Assembly (NCBI GenBank): GCA_026986375.1
Contig: JALSOQ010000022.1
Span: forward strand, 1-64,000
Source: Archaeoglobaceae archaeon
GTDB taxonomy: Archaea > Halobacteriota > Archaeoglobi > Archaeoglobales > Archaeoglobaceae
Direction: 5' to 3'
Length of the DNA stretch: 64,000 nt
Shown here piece after piece: positions 18,397 through 27,513 of this stretch. The position numbers and the translations under genes are program-made. The first letter of the stretch is position 1. Each line of letters starts with the position of its first letter. The notes under the pieces are model-generated. The model saw nothing but the letters and a program-made list of their open reading frames with translations. It was not told the DNA's origin and did not search any database.

Positions 18397-18732
18397 GTGG
18401 AGGTTTATTCGGAAGGAGAGAAGGCGAAGAATCACAAGCCGATAATAGAGTGTCCGGATTCCGTTAAGGCCGGAGAGGAGTTCGAAGTCAGAGTTTACGT
18501 GAGCGGACATCCAAGCAGAGTGGATCACTTCATAGGATACTTGGACGTCTATTTCTACGAGGAAGGGAGGGAGTTCAATCCCGTAAAAATTCTAAGAGCG
18601 GAGTTCGCCCCAGAATACGTAAGTCCGGAAGTTAGATTCAGGATGAAGCTCGAAAGGAGCGGAACAATTTTCGCTTTGACTTACTGCAACAAGCACGGCC
18701 TCTGGGAGAACAGCAAAAGAATAGAGATCTAA
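18397..18732 (+). CDS. Superoxide reductase (1Fe, neelaredoxin type)
   Basis: Reduces superoxide to hydrogen peroxide without forming oxygen. The 111-residue protein keeps the iron ligands: H13 (NHKP), HPSRVDHF with two His six residues apart, and CNKHGLWE with Cys and His. The usual Glu-Lys pair directly before the first His (EKHVP) is replaced by Lys-Asn, so the catalytic Glu and Lys are absent or displaced (E8-K9 lie four residues earlier). The start is GTG with a GAGGTGAT site. It is the last gene of the stress operon; a T-rich stretch follows its stop. Confidence 0.9.
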   Translation: MEVYSEGEKAKNHKPIIECPDSVKAGEEFEVRVYVSGHPSRVDHFIGYLDVYFYEEGREFNPVKILRAEFAPEYVSPEVRFRMKLERSGTIFALTYCNKHGLWENSKRIEI

Positions 18733-18737
18733 TTTTT

Positions 18738-19058
18738 TTAACTTTCCAGAACTATTTCTATGTTGACGTCCTTGGGCACCTGTATCCTCATTATCTGCCT
18801 CAGAGCTCTCTCGTCCGCTGCTATGTCTATCAGCCTCTTGTGAACTCTGAGCTCCCAGTGGTCGTATGTTTCGCTTCCCTCACCGTCAGGAGCTTTCCTT
18901 ACGGGTATCACGAGCCTCCTCGTCGGAAGGGGAACCGGCCCGCTTATCTCAACGCCCGTCTTCAAAGCTATCTCCTTGATCTGCTGGCAGATTCTGTCCA
19001 AGTCCTTAGGATTCAAGCCGGAGAGCCTGATCCTCGCCTTGGGACCCTTGATCACCAT
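18738..19058 (-). CDS. rps10: Ribosomal protein uS10
   Basis: Small-subunit protein S10, 106 residues. The family core [20 protein letters not shown] and [18 protein letters not shown] ... [13 protein letters not shown] is clear. ATG 19058 is preferred to the upstream GTG 19067 because a GGTGG ribosome-binding site precedes it. It follows EF-1alpha by 26 bp on the same strand, the conserved archaeal arrangement tuf-rps10. Confidence 0.97.
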   Translation of the reverse strand: MVIKGPKARIRLSGLNPKDLDRICQQIKEIALKTGVEISGPVPLPTRRLVIPVRKAPDGEGSETYDHWELRVHKRLIDIAADERALRQIMRIQVPKDVNIEIVLES

Positions 19059-19084
19059 AAAAACCACCGAAAAAAATAGGAAGG

Positions 19085-20356
19085 TTACTTCCTCGGAGTT
19101 ACGTCGATTACCATTCCAGCGGCGATCGTCATACCCATGTCTCTCACTGCGAACCTGCCGAGCGGTGGGATGTCCTTGACCCTCTCTATCACCATCGGCC
19201 TCGTGGGTTCGAGCTTGACTATCGCGGAGTCACCCGTCTTGAGGTACTGCGGGTTCTCCTCCTTCACCTGTCCAGTCCTCGGGTCAATCTTCTTTATGAG
19301 CTCGACGAACCTGCAAGCCACTTGAGCGGTGTGGGCGTGGACTACCGGAGTGTATCCGACAGTAATGGCCGTGGGGTGCTGCAGGACGATTATCTGGGCG
19401 GTGAAGTCCTTAGCAACCGTCGGCGGGTTGTCGGGATGTCCGGCGACGTCTCCCCTCCTTATGTCCTTCTTGCTCACACCTCTAACGTTGAATCCGATGT
19501 TGTCTCCCGGATATGCCTCCTTGAGCGGTTCGTGGTGCATCTCGATGCTCTTAACCTCACCGACTACCCCTGGAGGCTCGAATATGACCTTATCTCCAAC
19601 CTTGAGCACTCCGCTCTCCACTCTGCCAACCGGAACGGTTCCGACACCCTTGATCGAATAGACGTCCTGAATCGGAATCCTGAGCGGCTTGTCGATCAGC
19701 TTCTCCGGCGGCTTGAGCATGTCGAACGCCTCGAACACGGTCGGACCCTTATACCAAGGCATCTTGTCGCTCCTCTTGTAAACGTTGTCTCCGTAGTATG
19801 CGGAAGCGGGAATGAACGGGATCTCGTCGATCTTGTAACCTACGGCCTTGAGCAACTTCGCAACCTGATTCTTTACTTCCTCATACTTCTTCTGGTCGTA
19901 GTTAACCCTGTCCATCTTGTTGATCACGACGATCATCTGGTTTATACCCAAAGTCCTCGCGAGGAAGACGTGCTCCTTCGTCTGAGGCTGAATACCTTCC
20001 GCCACATCCACTACCAATATCGCAGCGTCGGCCTGAGATGCGCCGGTGATCATGTTCTTTATGAAGTCCCTGTGCCCGGGGCAGTCGACTATCGTGATCA
20101 TGTACTTGTCCGTCTCGATCTTCCTGTGAGCCACGTCGATCGTAACTCCTCTCTCCCTCTCCTCCTTTAGCCTGTCCATTACCCAAGCGAACTCGAACGT
20201 CGCTTTACCTTTCTCCTGCGCCTCTTTCCTATACTGCTCTATGATGTGCTCCGGAATCTGTCCCGCCTCATACAGCATCCTTCCGATCAGTGTGCTCTTA
20301 CCGTGGTCTACATGTCCTATAACCGCAACGTTGATGTGCTCCTTCTCCTTCGGCAT
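19085..20356 (-). CDS. tuf: Translation elongation factor EF-1alpha (aEF1A)
   Basis: The GTPase that brings aminoacyl-tRNA to the ribosome, 423 residues. G-motifs are intact: [17 protein letters not shown] and NKMD. Switch I contains [11 protein letters not shown]. Domains II and III follow ([31 protein letters not shown]). It is transcribed with rps10. A strong TATA element is at 20399-20407 and GGTGG precedes the ATG. Confidence 0.98.
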   Translation of the reverse strand: MPKEKEHINVAVIGHVDHGKSTLIGRMLYEAGQIPEHIIEQYRKEAQEKGKATFEFAWVMDRLKEERERGVTIDVAHRKIETDKYMITIVDCPGHRDFIKNMITGASQADAAILVVDVAEGIQPQTKEHVFLARTLGINQMIVVINKMDRVNYDQKKYEEVKNQVAKLLKAVGYKIDEIPFIPASAYYGDNVYKRSDKMPWYKGPTVFEAFDMLKPPEKLIDKPLRIPIQDVYSIKGVGTVPVGRVESGVLKVGDKVIFEPPGVVGEVKSIEMHHEPLKEAYPGDNIGFNVRGVSKKDIRRGDVAGHPDNPPTVAKDFTAQIIVLQHPTAITVGYTPVVHAHTAQVACRFVELIKKIDPRTGQVKEENPQYLKTGDSAIVKLEPTRPMVIERVKDIPPLGRFAVRDMGMTIAAGMVIDVTPRK

Positions 20357-20398
20357 TTACACCACCTCGAAGGTTTTTCATCTGCTAAAATTGAAGGG

Positions 20399-20407
20399 TA
20401 TATAAAA
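20399..20407 (-). promoter_or_regulatory. TATA box of the tuf-rps10 operon
   Basis: On the minus strand this reads TTTTATATA, preceded by a purine-rich GTGAAAG that fits a BRE. It lies about 45 bp before the EF-1alpha ATG. The quality of the match fits a highly expressed gene. Confidence 0.6.
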
Positions 20408-20460
20408 CTTTCACCGTCCGTTAACGCAAGATAGATATATTCCGGCCAAAAATTAAGAAC

Positions 20461-20853
20461 ATGTGCATACTCGTCGGTCTGGACGGTTCGAGCCAGAGTT
20501 TCAGAGCTTTAGAGTTCGCGCTCGAAGAGGGAAAGTTGAGGGGTAAGAAGGTCGTCGCGATTCACTCTCTATACGGTGGGAGCAAGACTGATGAAGAGGA
20601 GATAATGAAGGGGGAGGAAATTCTCAAGAAGGCCGAAGAGATTGCAAAGGAATACGGCGTGGAATTCGAGACCCACCTGCTCGTTAGAGGTAAGAGTCCG
20701 GGAGAGGACATAGTGGATTTCGCAAATGAAGTAGGGGCGGAGATAATAGTTCTTGGAATGAGAAGGAGACTGTCGATAAAAGAGAGGATTTTAGGAGGAG
20801 TTTCGAGGTTCGTCGTAAATCACGCCGATCAACCCGTAGTTTTGGTCAAGTGA
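20461..20853 (+). CDS. Universal stress protein (UspA family)
   Basis: A single-domain Usp fold of 130 residues: MCILVGLDGSSQSFRALEFA at the start, GAEIIVLGMRRR near the end, and a final VVNHADQPVVLVK strand. The ATP-binding loop normally reads GxxGxxxxxxxxxG(S/T). Here it is GMRRRLSIKERILGG, with the second Gly replaced by Arg, so nucleotide binding may be weak. The 3' end overlaps the convergent argD gene by 25 bp. Confidence 0.85.
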   Translation: MCILVGLDGSSQSFRALEFALEEGKLRGKKVVAIHSLYGGSKTDEEEIMKGEEILKKAEEIAKEYGVEFETHLLVRGKSPGEDIVDFANEVGAEIIVLGMRRRLSIKERILGGVSRFVVNHADQPVVLVK

Positions 20854-21974
20854 GACAGAACGTCCACCGCAAAATCTACCTCCTCCTTTCCGATTATGAG
20901 TGGTGGAACCAATCTCAGCGTTTCCTCGGAAGTTGCGTTGATTACGACCCCTTTATTTAATGATTCCCTGACGATATCGAAAGCCTTTTCGACTTCGACG
21001 CCTATCATTAGCCCCATCCCCCTTGAATTCAGGCCTATCTCCTCAAGCCTCTTCCTGAAGTATTCTCCCATCCTCTCCGAATTCTCCACTAGACCCTCAT
21101 TCTCTATCACTTCTATGGTCGCGAGCGAAGCTGTGCATGCGAGCGGATTCCCTCCGAAAGTTGACGCGTGCTCTGTAGCCTCAAGCCTTTCGGCAACCTC
21201 CTCCTTAACTCCAACGCCACCGATCGGAAATCCAGAACCCATCGCCTTCGCCATCGCCATGACGTCCGGCTGGACTCTGAAGTGATCCTTGGCGAACCAC
21301 CTTCCCGTCCTCCCGAACCCGGTCTGAACTTCGTCGAATATAACCAAAAAGCCGTGCTCGTCCCTCTCCTCAAAGATTGCTTTGATGAAGTCGCGTGTGG
21401 CAGGATAAACTCCGGCCTCACCCTGAACCGGCTCGACTATAACAGCGGCGGTCTCGTCGTCCACTTTCCTCTCCAGATCGTGGACGTCGTTGAACTTCGC
21501 GAACTCCACTGGCTTTATTAGGGGTTCGAAGGGTTTTCTGAACTTCTCCTTCCAAGTTACCGAAAGTGCACCCATAGTTCTGCCGTGGAACGAACCGGTG
21601 AAGGCGACGAACTTCTTTCTGCCCGTCACCTTCCTCGCTATCTTCAGAGAAGCTTCTACGGCTTCGGCACCGCTGTTGCAGAAGAAGAACCTGTCCAAGC
21701 CCGTGATCTTCTGCAGTCTTTCCGCGAGCTCTATCTGGGGAGTCGTGTAGAAGAGGTTGGAAATGTGGACGAGCCTTTCGAGTTGCTCCCTAACCCTCTT
21801 GATGAAGTGGGGATGGCAGTGACCTATCGAAACCGTAGCGATTCCGGCTACGAGATCTAAGTATTTTTTACCGTTTACGTCGTAGAGCCAGCAACCTTCT
21901 CCCTTAACGAACACAACCGGCAGTCTTCTGTAGAATCGGATGAGGACTTTCGATTCCCTTTCGAACCAGTCCAT
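20829..21974 (-). CDS. argD: Acetylornithine aminotransferase-like class III aminotransferase
   Basis: A PLP enzyme of 381 residues. Key segments are CNSGAEAVEASLKIARK, GSFHGRTMGALS, VIFDEVQTGFGRTG and the PLP-lysine region MAMAKAMGSGFPIGG, with HASTFGGNPLACTASLATIEV. Best fit is ArgD (acetylornithine or LysW-type aminotransferase) in arginine or lysine synthesis. Substrate choice within the family cannot be settled from sequence alone. argF, argJ and pyrD occur elsewhere in the window but not in the same operon. Confidence 0.85.
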   Translation of the reverse strand: MDWFERESKVLIRFYRRLPVVFVKGEGCWLYDVNGKKYLDLVAGIATVSIGHCHPHFIKRVREQLERLVHISNLFYTTPQIELAERLQKITGLDRFFFCNSGAEAVEASLKIARKVTGRKKFVAFTGSFHGRTMGALSVTWKEKFRKPFEPLIKPVEFAKFNDVHDLERKVDDETAAVIVEPVQGEAGVYPATRDFIKAIFEERDEHGFLVIFDEVQTGFGRTGRWFAKDHFRVQPDVMAMAKAMGSGFPIGGVGVKEEVAERLEATEHASTFGGNPLACTASLATIEVIENEGLVENSERMGEYFRKRLEEIGLNSRGMGLMIGVEVEKAFDIVRESLNKGVVINATSEETLRLVPPLIIGKEEVDFAVDVLSHLTKTTG

Positions 21975-21998
21975 GAATCTCTTTTTGAGTAGCGTTAT

Positions 21999-23657
21999 TT
22001 AAGATAACGCGTTTTTCAAAACGATGTCGAGAACGACATCATCTATCGGGAAATCGTATCTCTTAAATTCGTATTCCTCCAGATCTCCGCTCCTCTTTAC
22101 GACGGTTACTTCAAGCTTTGGAAGGGGCAAATACTTTACCAACACATTCCTTAGCTTTTCGTAATCGCCCACTATCGTCTTCGTCCTCTTCCCCACCTTT
22201 ATCTTGACCTTCCCCAAATGCTTGGGATTTAAAAACTTCCCGAACTTTTCGAGCTCGGAAATGCAGTCTCTCCTGACGAAAGTTTTTCCCAAGTGAGTGT
22301 AGATGTATATAACTTCCTCCTCCTCCACGGCCTTCCTCAAGGCGAACCTTACCTCCTCCAAAGTCCTACCGGTTAGATCCCTTATCCACTCCAAAGGCAT
22401 AGGCGTGCTCAGTAACTCCACTATCCTGTATCTCCTCGACTTTCTCCAGAGTTGCTCCAGAACATCTCTGTCGACGTTTACATCAACGAATTTCTTAGCC
22501 GTATCAATGGATGCTATTAGATCGTCAGTATCCACAGTATCTGGAGTCACCAGATAGACCACGAACTTCACATTCCTTCCCATCTTTCTCATTATCCTTC
22601 CGTGTCTCTGAATGAACCTGAGCGGACTCGACGTGTTGCTCCAGTTTATGAGAAGGTCGGCGGTTGGCAGATCCAGCCCCTCCTCCCCTGCAGATGTGGA
22701 TACTATTACTTCCGCCCTCTTGGCGTTTTCGAGCATCTCGTCCTTTCTCCTACCTCCTACAACCAGAGCCACATTGTAATCGATCTCTTCGACCAACCTC
22801 TTTGCAACTACAACTCTCTCAACGAAAATTATCGCTTTTTCGAAATCTTCGTATACCTCCAAAGCCCTTTTTAGGTGTTTTAATTTGTGCAGATCCCTAA
22901 GCCTTTCAACGGCATCCTTCAAATCCTCGAGTAGCTTTGAGAGTCTAGTTTTTCTGTTTAGACTTTCCTTCAAAGCCAGAGCTCCGTCCTTGGCGAAGAA
23001 CTTTAAGGCGGATGTGTAGATGAGCTTGTCCTTACCCTTAGCCAGACTCCTTCTCCTGTCTATCTCATCGTATACCTTCATCTCCTCGGAATCGAAGGGC
23101 GTTTCGAAGACCTCTCCTATCCATTCGGCAATGAACGGCCTGAGATCCTTAGCCTCCCATTCCCTTATCTCCCCTATCAACTCCTCGACCTCTTTCCTTA
23201 TTCTTTTCGGAATGAATGCTGAAAGTCCGAGTCGATATTCGCAGTTCAACTCCCTCAGAACCTTAGCATACGCGTCGTCACCGACCGCGTGATGGCATTC
23301 GTCCACAACGACCGCATCTACTTTGACGAATTCCAAGTCGCTGTAAACCGTTTCGGGAGTGGAAACTGCTATCACCGCTTTTTTCCACATATCCACTCTT
23401 CTTTCCTTGGTGTAGATTCCGTAAATGGCCTTAGCCTCAAGACCCAGTTTTCCGTATACCTTGCAAGTCTGTTCAACCAAAATTCTCGTGGGAACGAGGA
23501 CGAGAGCTCTCTTTATCGAACCGCTATCAAAAAGTTTTTTTAGAAAAAATGCACCGATTATCGTTTTGCCTGTTCCGGTTGGCAGTATGAGTATCGCCCT
23601 CTTACACTTCAGAGCGTGCTCGACTGCCTCCTTCTGATAAGGCCTTAGTTCGATCAT
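21999..23657 (-). CDS. SF2 DNA/RNA helicase (DECH-box)
   Basis: A 552-residue helicase with motif I LPTGTGKT near residue 26, motif II VDECHH near 115, GEEGLDLP, and motif VI FIQRHGRIMRK. The region between the two RecA domains is moderately long and basic. The C-terminal 150 residues contain a winged-helix-like segment (TPMPLEWIRDLTGRTLEEVR). The motifs recall Hef/XPB-type enzymes, but no nuclease domain is present. Its substrate is unknown. It overlaps the EndoIV-like gene by 4 bp, so the two are probably co-expressed, perhaps in repair. Confidence 0.8.
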   Translation of the reverse strand: MIELRPYQKEAVEHALKCKRAILILPTGTGKTIIGAFFLKKLFDSGSIKRALVLVPTRILVEQTCKVYGKLGLEAKAIYGIYTKERRVDMWKKAVIAVSTPETVYSDLEFVKVDAVVVDECHHAVGDDAYAKVLRELNCEYRLGLSAFIPKRIRKEVEELIGEIREWEAKDLRPFIAEWIGEVFETPFDSEEMKVYDEIDRRRSLAKGKDKLIYTSALKFFAKDGALALKESLNRKTRLSKLLEDLKDAVERLRDLHKLKHLKRALEVYEDFEKAIIFVERVVVAKRLVEEIDYNVALVVGGRRKDEMLENAKRAEVIVSTSAGEEGLDLPTADLLINWSNTSSPLRFIQRHGRIMRKMGRNVKFVVYLVTPDTVDTDDLIASIDTAKKFVDVNVDRDVLEQLWRKSRRYRIVELLSTPMPLEWIRDLTGRTLEEVRFALRKAVEEEEVIYIYTHLGKTFVRRDCISELEKFGKFLNPKHLGKVKIKVGKRTKTIVGDYEKLRNVLVKYLPLPKLEVTVVKRSGDLEEYEFKRYDFPIDDVVLDIVLKNALS

Positions 23658-24535
23658 CTCTCTATTAGAGGAACTATCTCTTTCGCAACTGTCGAGTAAA
23701 GCTGAACGCTGTCTCTATACTTCGTGTCTGGAATGCCCGTGTATATTAGGTGTATTCTGGTGGGTAAGTCTTCTTCATATATCTCCTTTACTATGAACTT
23801 GGCTATAGCCTTCGAAAGTGGATCGAGCTTTGGATAGCCCATTCCCAAAGGAACCCTTTTCTTAACCACCATCCCCCTCAGCTTTATTCCGGTAATCTGA
23901 GAGAACCTCAGCGATAGATAGTCAGAGTTTAGATCCAAAGCCCTCTTCATAATTTTCATCCAGAACGACTCGTCCGTCTCTTCAGATGCTTTATGGAATA
24001 GACCAGTTCTGTAAACTCCCTTCTCTCTCATCCAGTCGTTTTCAAGCTGTAAGGAAATCAGAACCCTGTTGGAATTCAAAATTTCCATTATCGCCTTTAT
24101 CTCATCTATCGATCCCAATAGATACCTTGAGTATGCAGTTTCGAGTGAGACCTTTACGTTTTTTGTATTTTTGAGTATCATCTTTACCGTTTCGGCGGCC
24201 ATCTCCAGCGTCCTGTCTAAATCCTCAAGCTTTCCGCCCAAGTGAAGGTTGAAGACCTCAGCACCCGCAATCTCAGCCTTCTTCGCTGCCGCAATCAATC
24301 CCTTTCTCGCCCTTTCGAGGGTTTCGGAGTCATCCGAAACCGTGCTGTAGTAAGGGGAGTGAGCAATGACCGTTCCAAAAGCTTTTGCAAGCTCTCCGTA
24401 TTCTCTAAAGTATTCTTCTACGAACTTCCTCCTCGTAAAATCGTATGGAGGAATTTCGGTCAGCCTCATTCCCAAAAGCTCCGCTATGTGAAGCTTCCAC
24501 TTCCCGTTGTATGTCCCCCAGTCGAACAACGCCAT
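23654..24535 (-). CDS. Endonuclease IV-like TIM-barrel protein
   Basis: A 293-residue protein with a xylose-isomerase-like TIM-barrel pattern. Segments such as TVIAHSPYYSTVSDD, EVFNLHLGGK, VKVSLETAYS and a C-terminal TRIHLIYTGIPDTKYRDS suggest the AP endonuclease 2 superfamily, with some metal ligands of EndoIV recognisable (the His in AHSPYY and HLGG, the Glu in LETA). ATG 24535 is preferred to the upstream 24667, which would overlap the divergent NMD3 gene. Coupling to the SF2 helicase (4-bp overlap) suggests a repair function; this is inferred. Confidence 0.68.
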   Translation of the reverse strand: MALFDWGTYNGKWKLHIAELLGMRLTEIPPYDFTRRKFVEEYFREYGELAKAFGTVIAHSPYYSTVSDDSETLERARKGLIAAAKKAEIAGAEVFNLHLGGKLEDLDRTLEMAAETVKMILKNTKNVKVSLETAYSRYLLGSIDEIKAIMEILNSNRVLISLQLENDWMREKGVYRTGLFHKASEETDESFWMKIMKRALDLNSDYLSLRFSQITGIKLRGMVVKKRVPLGMGYPKLDPLSKAIAKFIVKEIYEEDLPTRIHLIYTGIPDTKYRDSVQLYSTVAKEIVPLIER

Positions 24536-24611
24536 GACGATTATTAAGTTTGAAATTATAAAAACTTTGGCACTACATTTATATAGAACGTTCGAAAAGC
24601 GTCTTTTTGCA

Positions 24612-25619
24612 ATGAAGAGATGTCCGATCTGCGGAAGGCCCGTGGAAGGGTTAAATATGTGTCCCAAATGCTACGTCGAGAGGAGGGAGATATTCTGGGT
24701 AGAGGATATTGTAGAGCTCGTTAGATGTCCGAGGTGCGGTTTCTTCAAGCTGAGCGGTAGGTGGAGGGAGCTAACTTTTGAAGACGCTTTGGCCGATTAT
24801 CTGACCAGACATATTAGGGTTATTCCGGAGTTGGAAGTGAAAGGGGTTAGAATCACACCTCTCTCAAAAGGAGAGGTTGGAAAGTTCTTGGTGAGGGTGG
24901 AGGGTGAGCTCGAAGGGGAACTCGTTAGCTCGGAGAAAGTTGTGGATGTCCGGGTGAAGAGCGAGGTCTGCAAGAGGTGCAGTTGGGAAGCCGGAGGGTA
25001 TTATGAGGCGATAGTTCAGGTCAGAGCGGAGGGAAGGGAAATAAGTGAAGAAGAATTGGAAATCGTTAGGAACATAATTACAAGAGTTCTGGAGAAAGAA
25101 AGGGAAAATCAAAAGGCTTTCATAAGCAAAATAGTCGAAAGAAAGGAGGGTATAGATTACTACTTTGGTGATAGAAACATAGGCAGAAAGATCTCGAGAT
25201 TAATAGCGGAGGAGTTGGGCGGGAAGATCACGGAGAGCAAGAAGATTCATACAAGAAGAGATGGAAGAGACATTTACAGATTCACGTATTCGGTTAGGTT
25301 ACCGGCTTACAGGAAGGGAGATGTGGTGGAGGAGAACGGAAGGATATGCGTCGTAACGAATCAGAGATTGGGAAGGGCCATTGCTATAGATAGGGGAGAC
25401 ACCGTAAACCTCAGAAATCCAAAGGTAATAGCAAAAAAGGAGGATATGAAGGAGAGCGTCGTAGTTAGTTGCGACGAATTCGTGGTAGAGGTTTTGCATC
25501 CCGTAACGCACGAAGTAGTTCAAGCGAAAAGGCCGAAAGTTGATTTAAGCCCGGGAGATGCAGTCTTCGTCGTGGAGTGTGGGGAAGAGGTTTACGTCAT
25601 TCCCAAGGAACTTATTTAA
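24612..25619 (+). CDS. NMD3-like 60S/50S export-adaptor family protein
   Basis: An archaeal homologue of eukaryotic NMD3, a large-subunit biogenesis factor. The N-terminal zinc region has four CxxC pairs: CPICG, CPKCY, CPRCG and later CKRCS. The central domain includes ISRLIAEELGGKITESKKI and the C-terminal part has IDRGDTVNLRNPKVI. ATG 24612 begins MKRCPICGRPVEG and is chosen over 24507. The product is 335 residues, shorter than the eukaryotic protein, which has an extra nuclear-shuttling tail. Confidence 0.85.
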   Translation: MKRCPICGRPVEGLNMCPKCYVERREIFWVEDIVELVRCPRCGFFKLSGRWRELTFEDALADYLTRHIRVIPELEVKGVRITPLSKGEVGKFLVRVEGELEGELVSSEKVVDVRVKSEVCKRCSWEAGGYYEAIVQVRAEGREISEEELEIVRNIITRVLEKERENQKAFISKIVERKEGIDYYFGDRNIGRKISRLIAEELGGKITESKKIHTRRDGRDIYRFTYSVRLPAYRKGDVVEENGRICVVTNQRLGRAIAIDRGDTVNLRNPKVIAKKEDMKESVVVSCDEFVVEVLHPVTHEVVQAKRPKVDLSPGDAVFVVECGEEVYVIPKELI

Positions 25620-26092
25620 CTGACATAAACGCTAACGACCCTTCTTTCTTCTAAATCGATTAGAGCCGAAACCACTTTTGTTCCATGCCACGTGACGCTC
25701 AGAAGTTCCTTAGGTTCGTAGAATTTCTCCGCAGTTTGGGGCAAGATCCTTCTAACGGTAACGATACCTTTCGCATTTTTCGCTATGGTTTCGTTGCTCA
25801 GCGCTATCTCTATCGCCTCAAGCTTAACGTTCTCCGGAATTGCCTCCAAGCAGTAGGATTTCAAAACGAGAGTGCCGTTTTCGTCGACGAAAACGTATAT
25901 GTCTTCCCCATCAATTTCAGAATACCTCGCTTTGACGTATATCGTGTGGCCCTCCTTACGCACCGTTACATTGTCGTAGTTTAAACCGTCGAAGGGCGTT
26001 AGGTAGTCGGATAAGTTAGGTTTTACGTTGGACTTAGAAGCGCAACCAGAGAAAAGAAGAAACAAAAAAATAAAAAATATGTATTTTCTCAT
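25616..26092 (-). CDS. Predicted lipoprotein of unknown function
   Basis: A 158-residue exported protein. The N terminus is a signal peptide with a lipobox-like FLLFSGCASKS, so the mature protein would be lipid-anchored outside the cell. The remainder is mostly beta, with segments such as HTIYVKARYSEIDGEDIYVF and a C-terminal VVSALIDLEERRVVSVYVS. I do not recognise a named domain. It overlaps the upstream NEW3-like gene by 4 bp, so the two are co-expressed and possibly interact. Confidence 0.65.
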   Translation of the reverse strand: MRKYIFFIFLFLLFSGCASKSNVKPNLSDYLTPFDGLNYDNVTVRKEGHTIYVKARYSEIDGEDIYVFVDENGTLVLKSYCLEAIPENVKLEAIEIALSNETIAKNAKGIVTVRRILPQTAEKFYEPKELLSVTWHGTKVVSALIDLEERRVVSVYVS

Positions 26093-27282
26093 TCTATGGT
26101 CACCTCCATTTCAAATCCCATACAACTCTTCGGAAGCACTTCGATTCTCCATACCCCGCTTTCGGGATATTTCACATCGTATATTAGGGTTTTGGACTGA
26201 CTTACGACCTTGTAAATTCCTTCGGTCTCCTCCCAAGGAGGACTGCTGTATCCCGTAGTCACTACGATCTTCTCGATAACCTTCGGTCTAACCTTAACCA
26301 CTCCGCTCGGGGAAACTATTTTCACTTCGATATCTCCCCCCTTACCCCTCCAGTATGGAATCGGAATAAAACCGCTGAGCGGATTCGTGCTAACCTTGAC
26401 GACCAACTCGCTCGCGTTTTGAATTTTAACCGTCTTAACGAAAGGCTCTGTCGGAACTCTGAATACGTTCAAGCTCAACTCAACTCTCTGCATCCACTCG
26501 TTCAGCCCAGGATCGTTTATGTTAAGCTTTACCGTTCCTCTCAGAATCCCCTGAGCGTTTTCGGGAATCCTAACCCTAACAGTCACTGTGGCCACGGAAT
26601 TGGGCGGAATCGTCGAGGGAGATATTATAGTAACGTCCTCCTTTTTCAAGTAGTTTCCAACGAAAACGTATTGGGGTTCTACGAATTCCGGTTTCAGGCT
26701 GAAGCTCCTATCCGCATTGTTCTTTATTCTTATCTTGTATTCGTATGTCTTTCCGGCCTCTACGAAGTCCGATATGAACCTCGGTGTTATTGTAACGCTC
26801 GGAGGAATGTAGACGTTAACGCTCAATCTCAAAGAGTTTACGTATATAGGCTGTCCGTATGGACTCGGCGGGAGGATTTTATCGTCCGTAAAGGCGATCG
26901 TGCAATAGTAGAAACCCTTTTCCGCATCTTTCGGAACGCTGACGCTCACTCTAACCTTGGCGGACTCCTTTGCCTTTAACGTGAACTCGGTTTTGTCGAA
27001 GCTTATCCAGCTCGGCGGTATCGCATTTCCGCTGAGTGGATTGCTTATCACCTTTGGCTTTATTAGAACATCCTTATCGTTCGGGTTTTTCAGAGTTACT
27101 TCGAAGTCCACACTCTCTCCGGCTTTTAGCCTTATCGATTTGAACCTCGGCTCTATTACGATTTTCGTTACGTTCTTGTAGATGGGTTTGGAGAGTGGTG
27201 GAACTTCCATCGGCTGAACTACCTGCCCGCTCGCATAAGCCGTTGCAAATATAAAAACCAGAAATAATGCTAACGACTTCAT
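26089..27282 (-). CDS. Secreted protein with NEW3-like beta-sandwich domains
   Basis: A 397-residue exported protein: signal peptide MKSLALFLVFIFATAYASGQ, then Ig-like/NEW3-type beta domains. The repeated pattern LKAGESVDFEVTLKNPNDKD and VEAGKTYEYKIRIKNNADRS, each about 100 residues apart, marks at least two domains, with a third ending IPENAQGILRGTVKL. There is no C-terminal anchor, so it is probably associated with the cell surface through its lipoprotein partner. ATG 27282 begins the signal peptide. The start at 27390 is rejected because of its position in AT-rich promoter DNA. Confidence 0.72.
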   Translation of the reverse strand: MKSLALFLVFIFATAYASGQVVQPMEVPPLSKPIYKNVTKIVIEPRFKSIRLKAGESVDFEVTLKNPNDKDVLIKPKVISNPLSGNAIPPSWISFDKTEFTLKAKESAKVRVSVSVPKDAEKGFYYCTIAFTDDKILPPSPYGQPIYVNSLRLSVNVYIPPSVTITPRFISDFVEAGKTYEYKIRIKNNADRSFSLKPEFVEPQYVFVGNYLKKEDVTIISPSTIPPNSVATVTVRVRIPENAQGILRGTVKLNINDPGLNEWMQRVELSLNVFRVPTEPFVKTVKIQNASELVVKVSTNPLSGFIPIPYWRGKGGDIEVKIVSPSGVVKVRPKVIEKIVVTTGYSSPPWEETEGIYKVVSQSKTLIYDVKYPESGVWRIEVLPKSCMGFEMEVTIE

Positions 27283-27513
27283 CGTAAAAATATACAACAA
27301 TCTATTATAAAAAATTTTTGACCATATTTTAAGAATATATATTCGACCAAATATTTTTGAAGATATTACGGAGCGACCGAGATCCACCAAATTATTATGC
27401 TCAAAAAATTTAGAGAATAATAATAAACTTGGGCAAATCTTAAATATACTTTCAAGACAGTATTAAATAAGGGGTTACGTTTAAATTATATTTAACTTTA
27501 GAGGGTGGTTTAA
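27283..27513. other. AT-rich divergent promoter region
   Basis: These 231 bp separate the secreted-protein operon from the hydrogenase operon. TTTAAATTATATTT at about 27480-27493 is the likely TATA of the hydrogenase, with GAGGGTGG as ribosome-binding site. Several AT-rich TATA-like stretches lie on the left side. No gene or clear palindrome was seen. Confidence 0.5.

Noticed and set aside
19322-20170. Long open frame (282 codons) on the plus strand opposite EF-1alpha
   Set aside because: It is a shadow of the EF-1alpha gene, whose strong codon bias keeps the opposite strand open. The translation has no family similarity and no ribosome-binding site.
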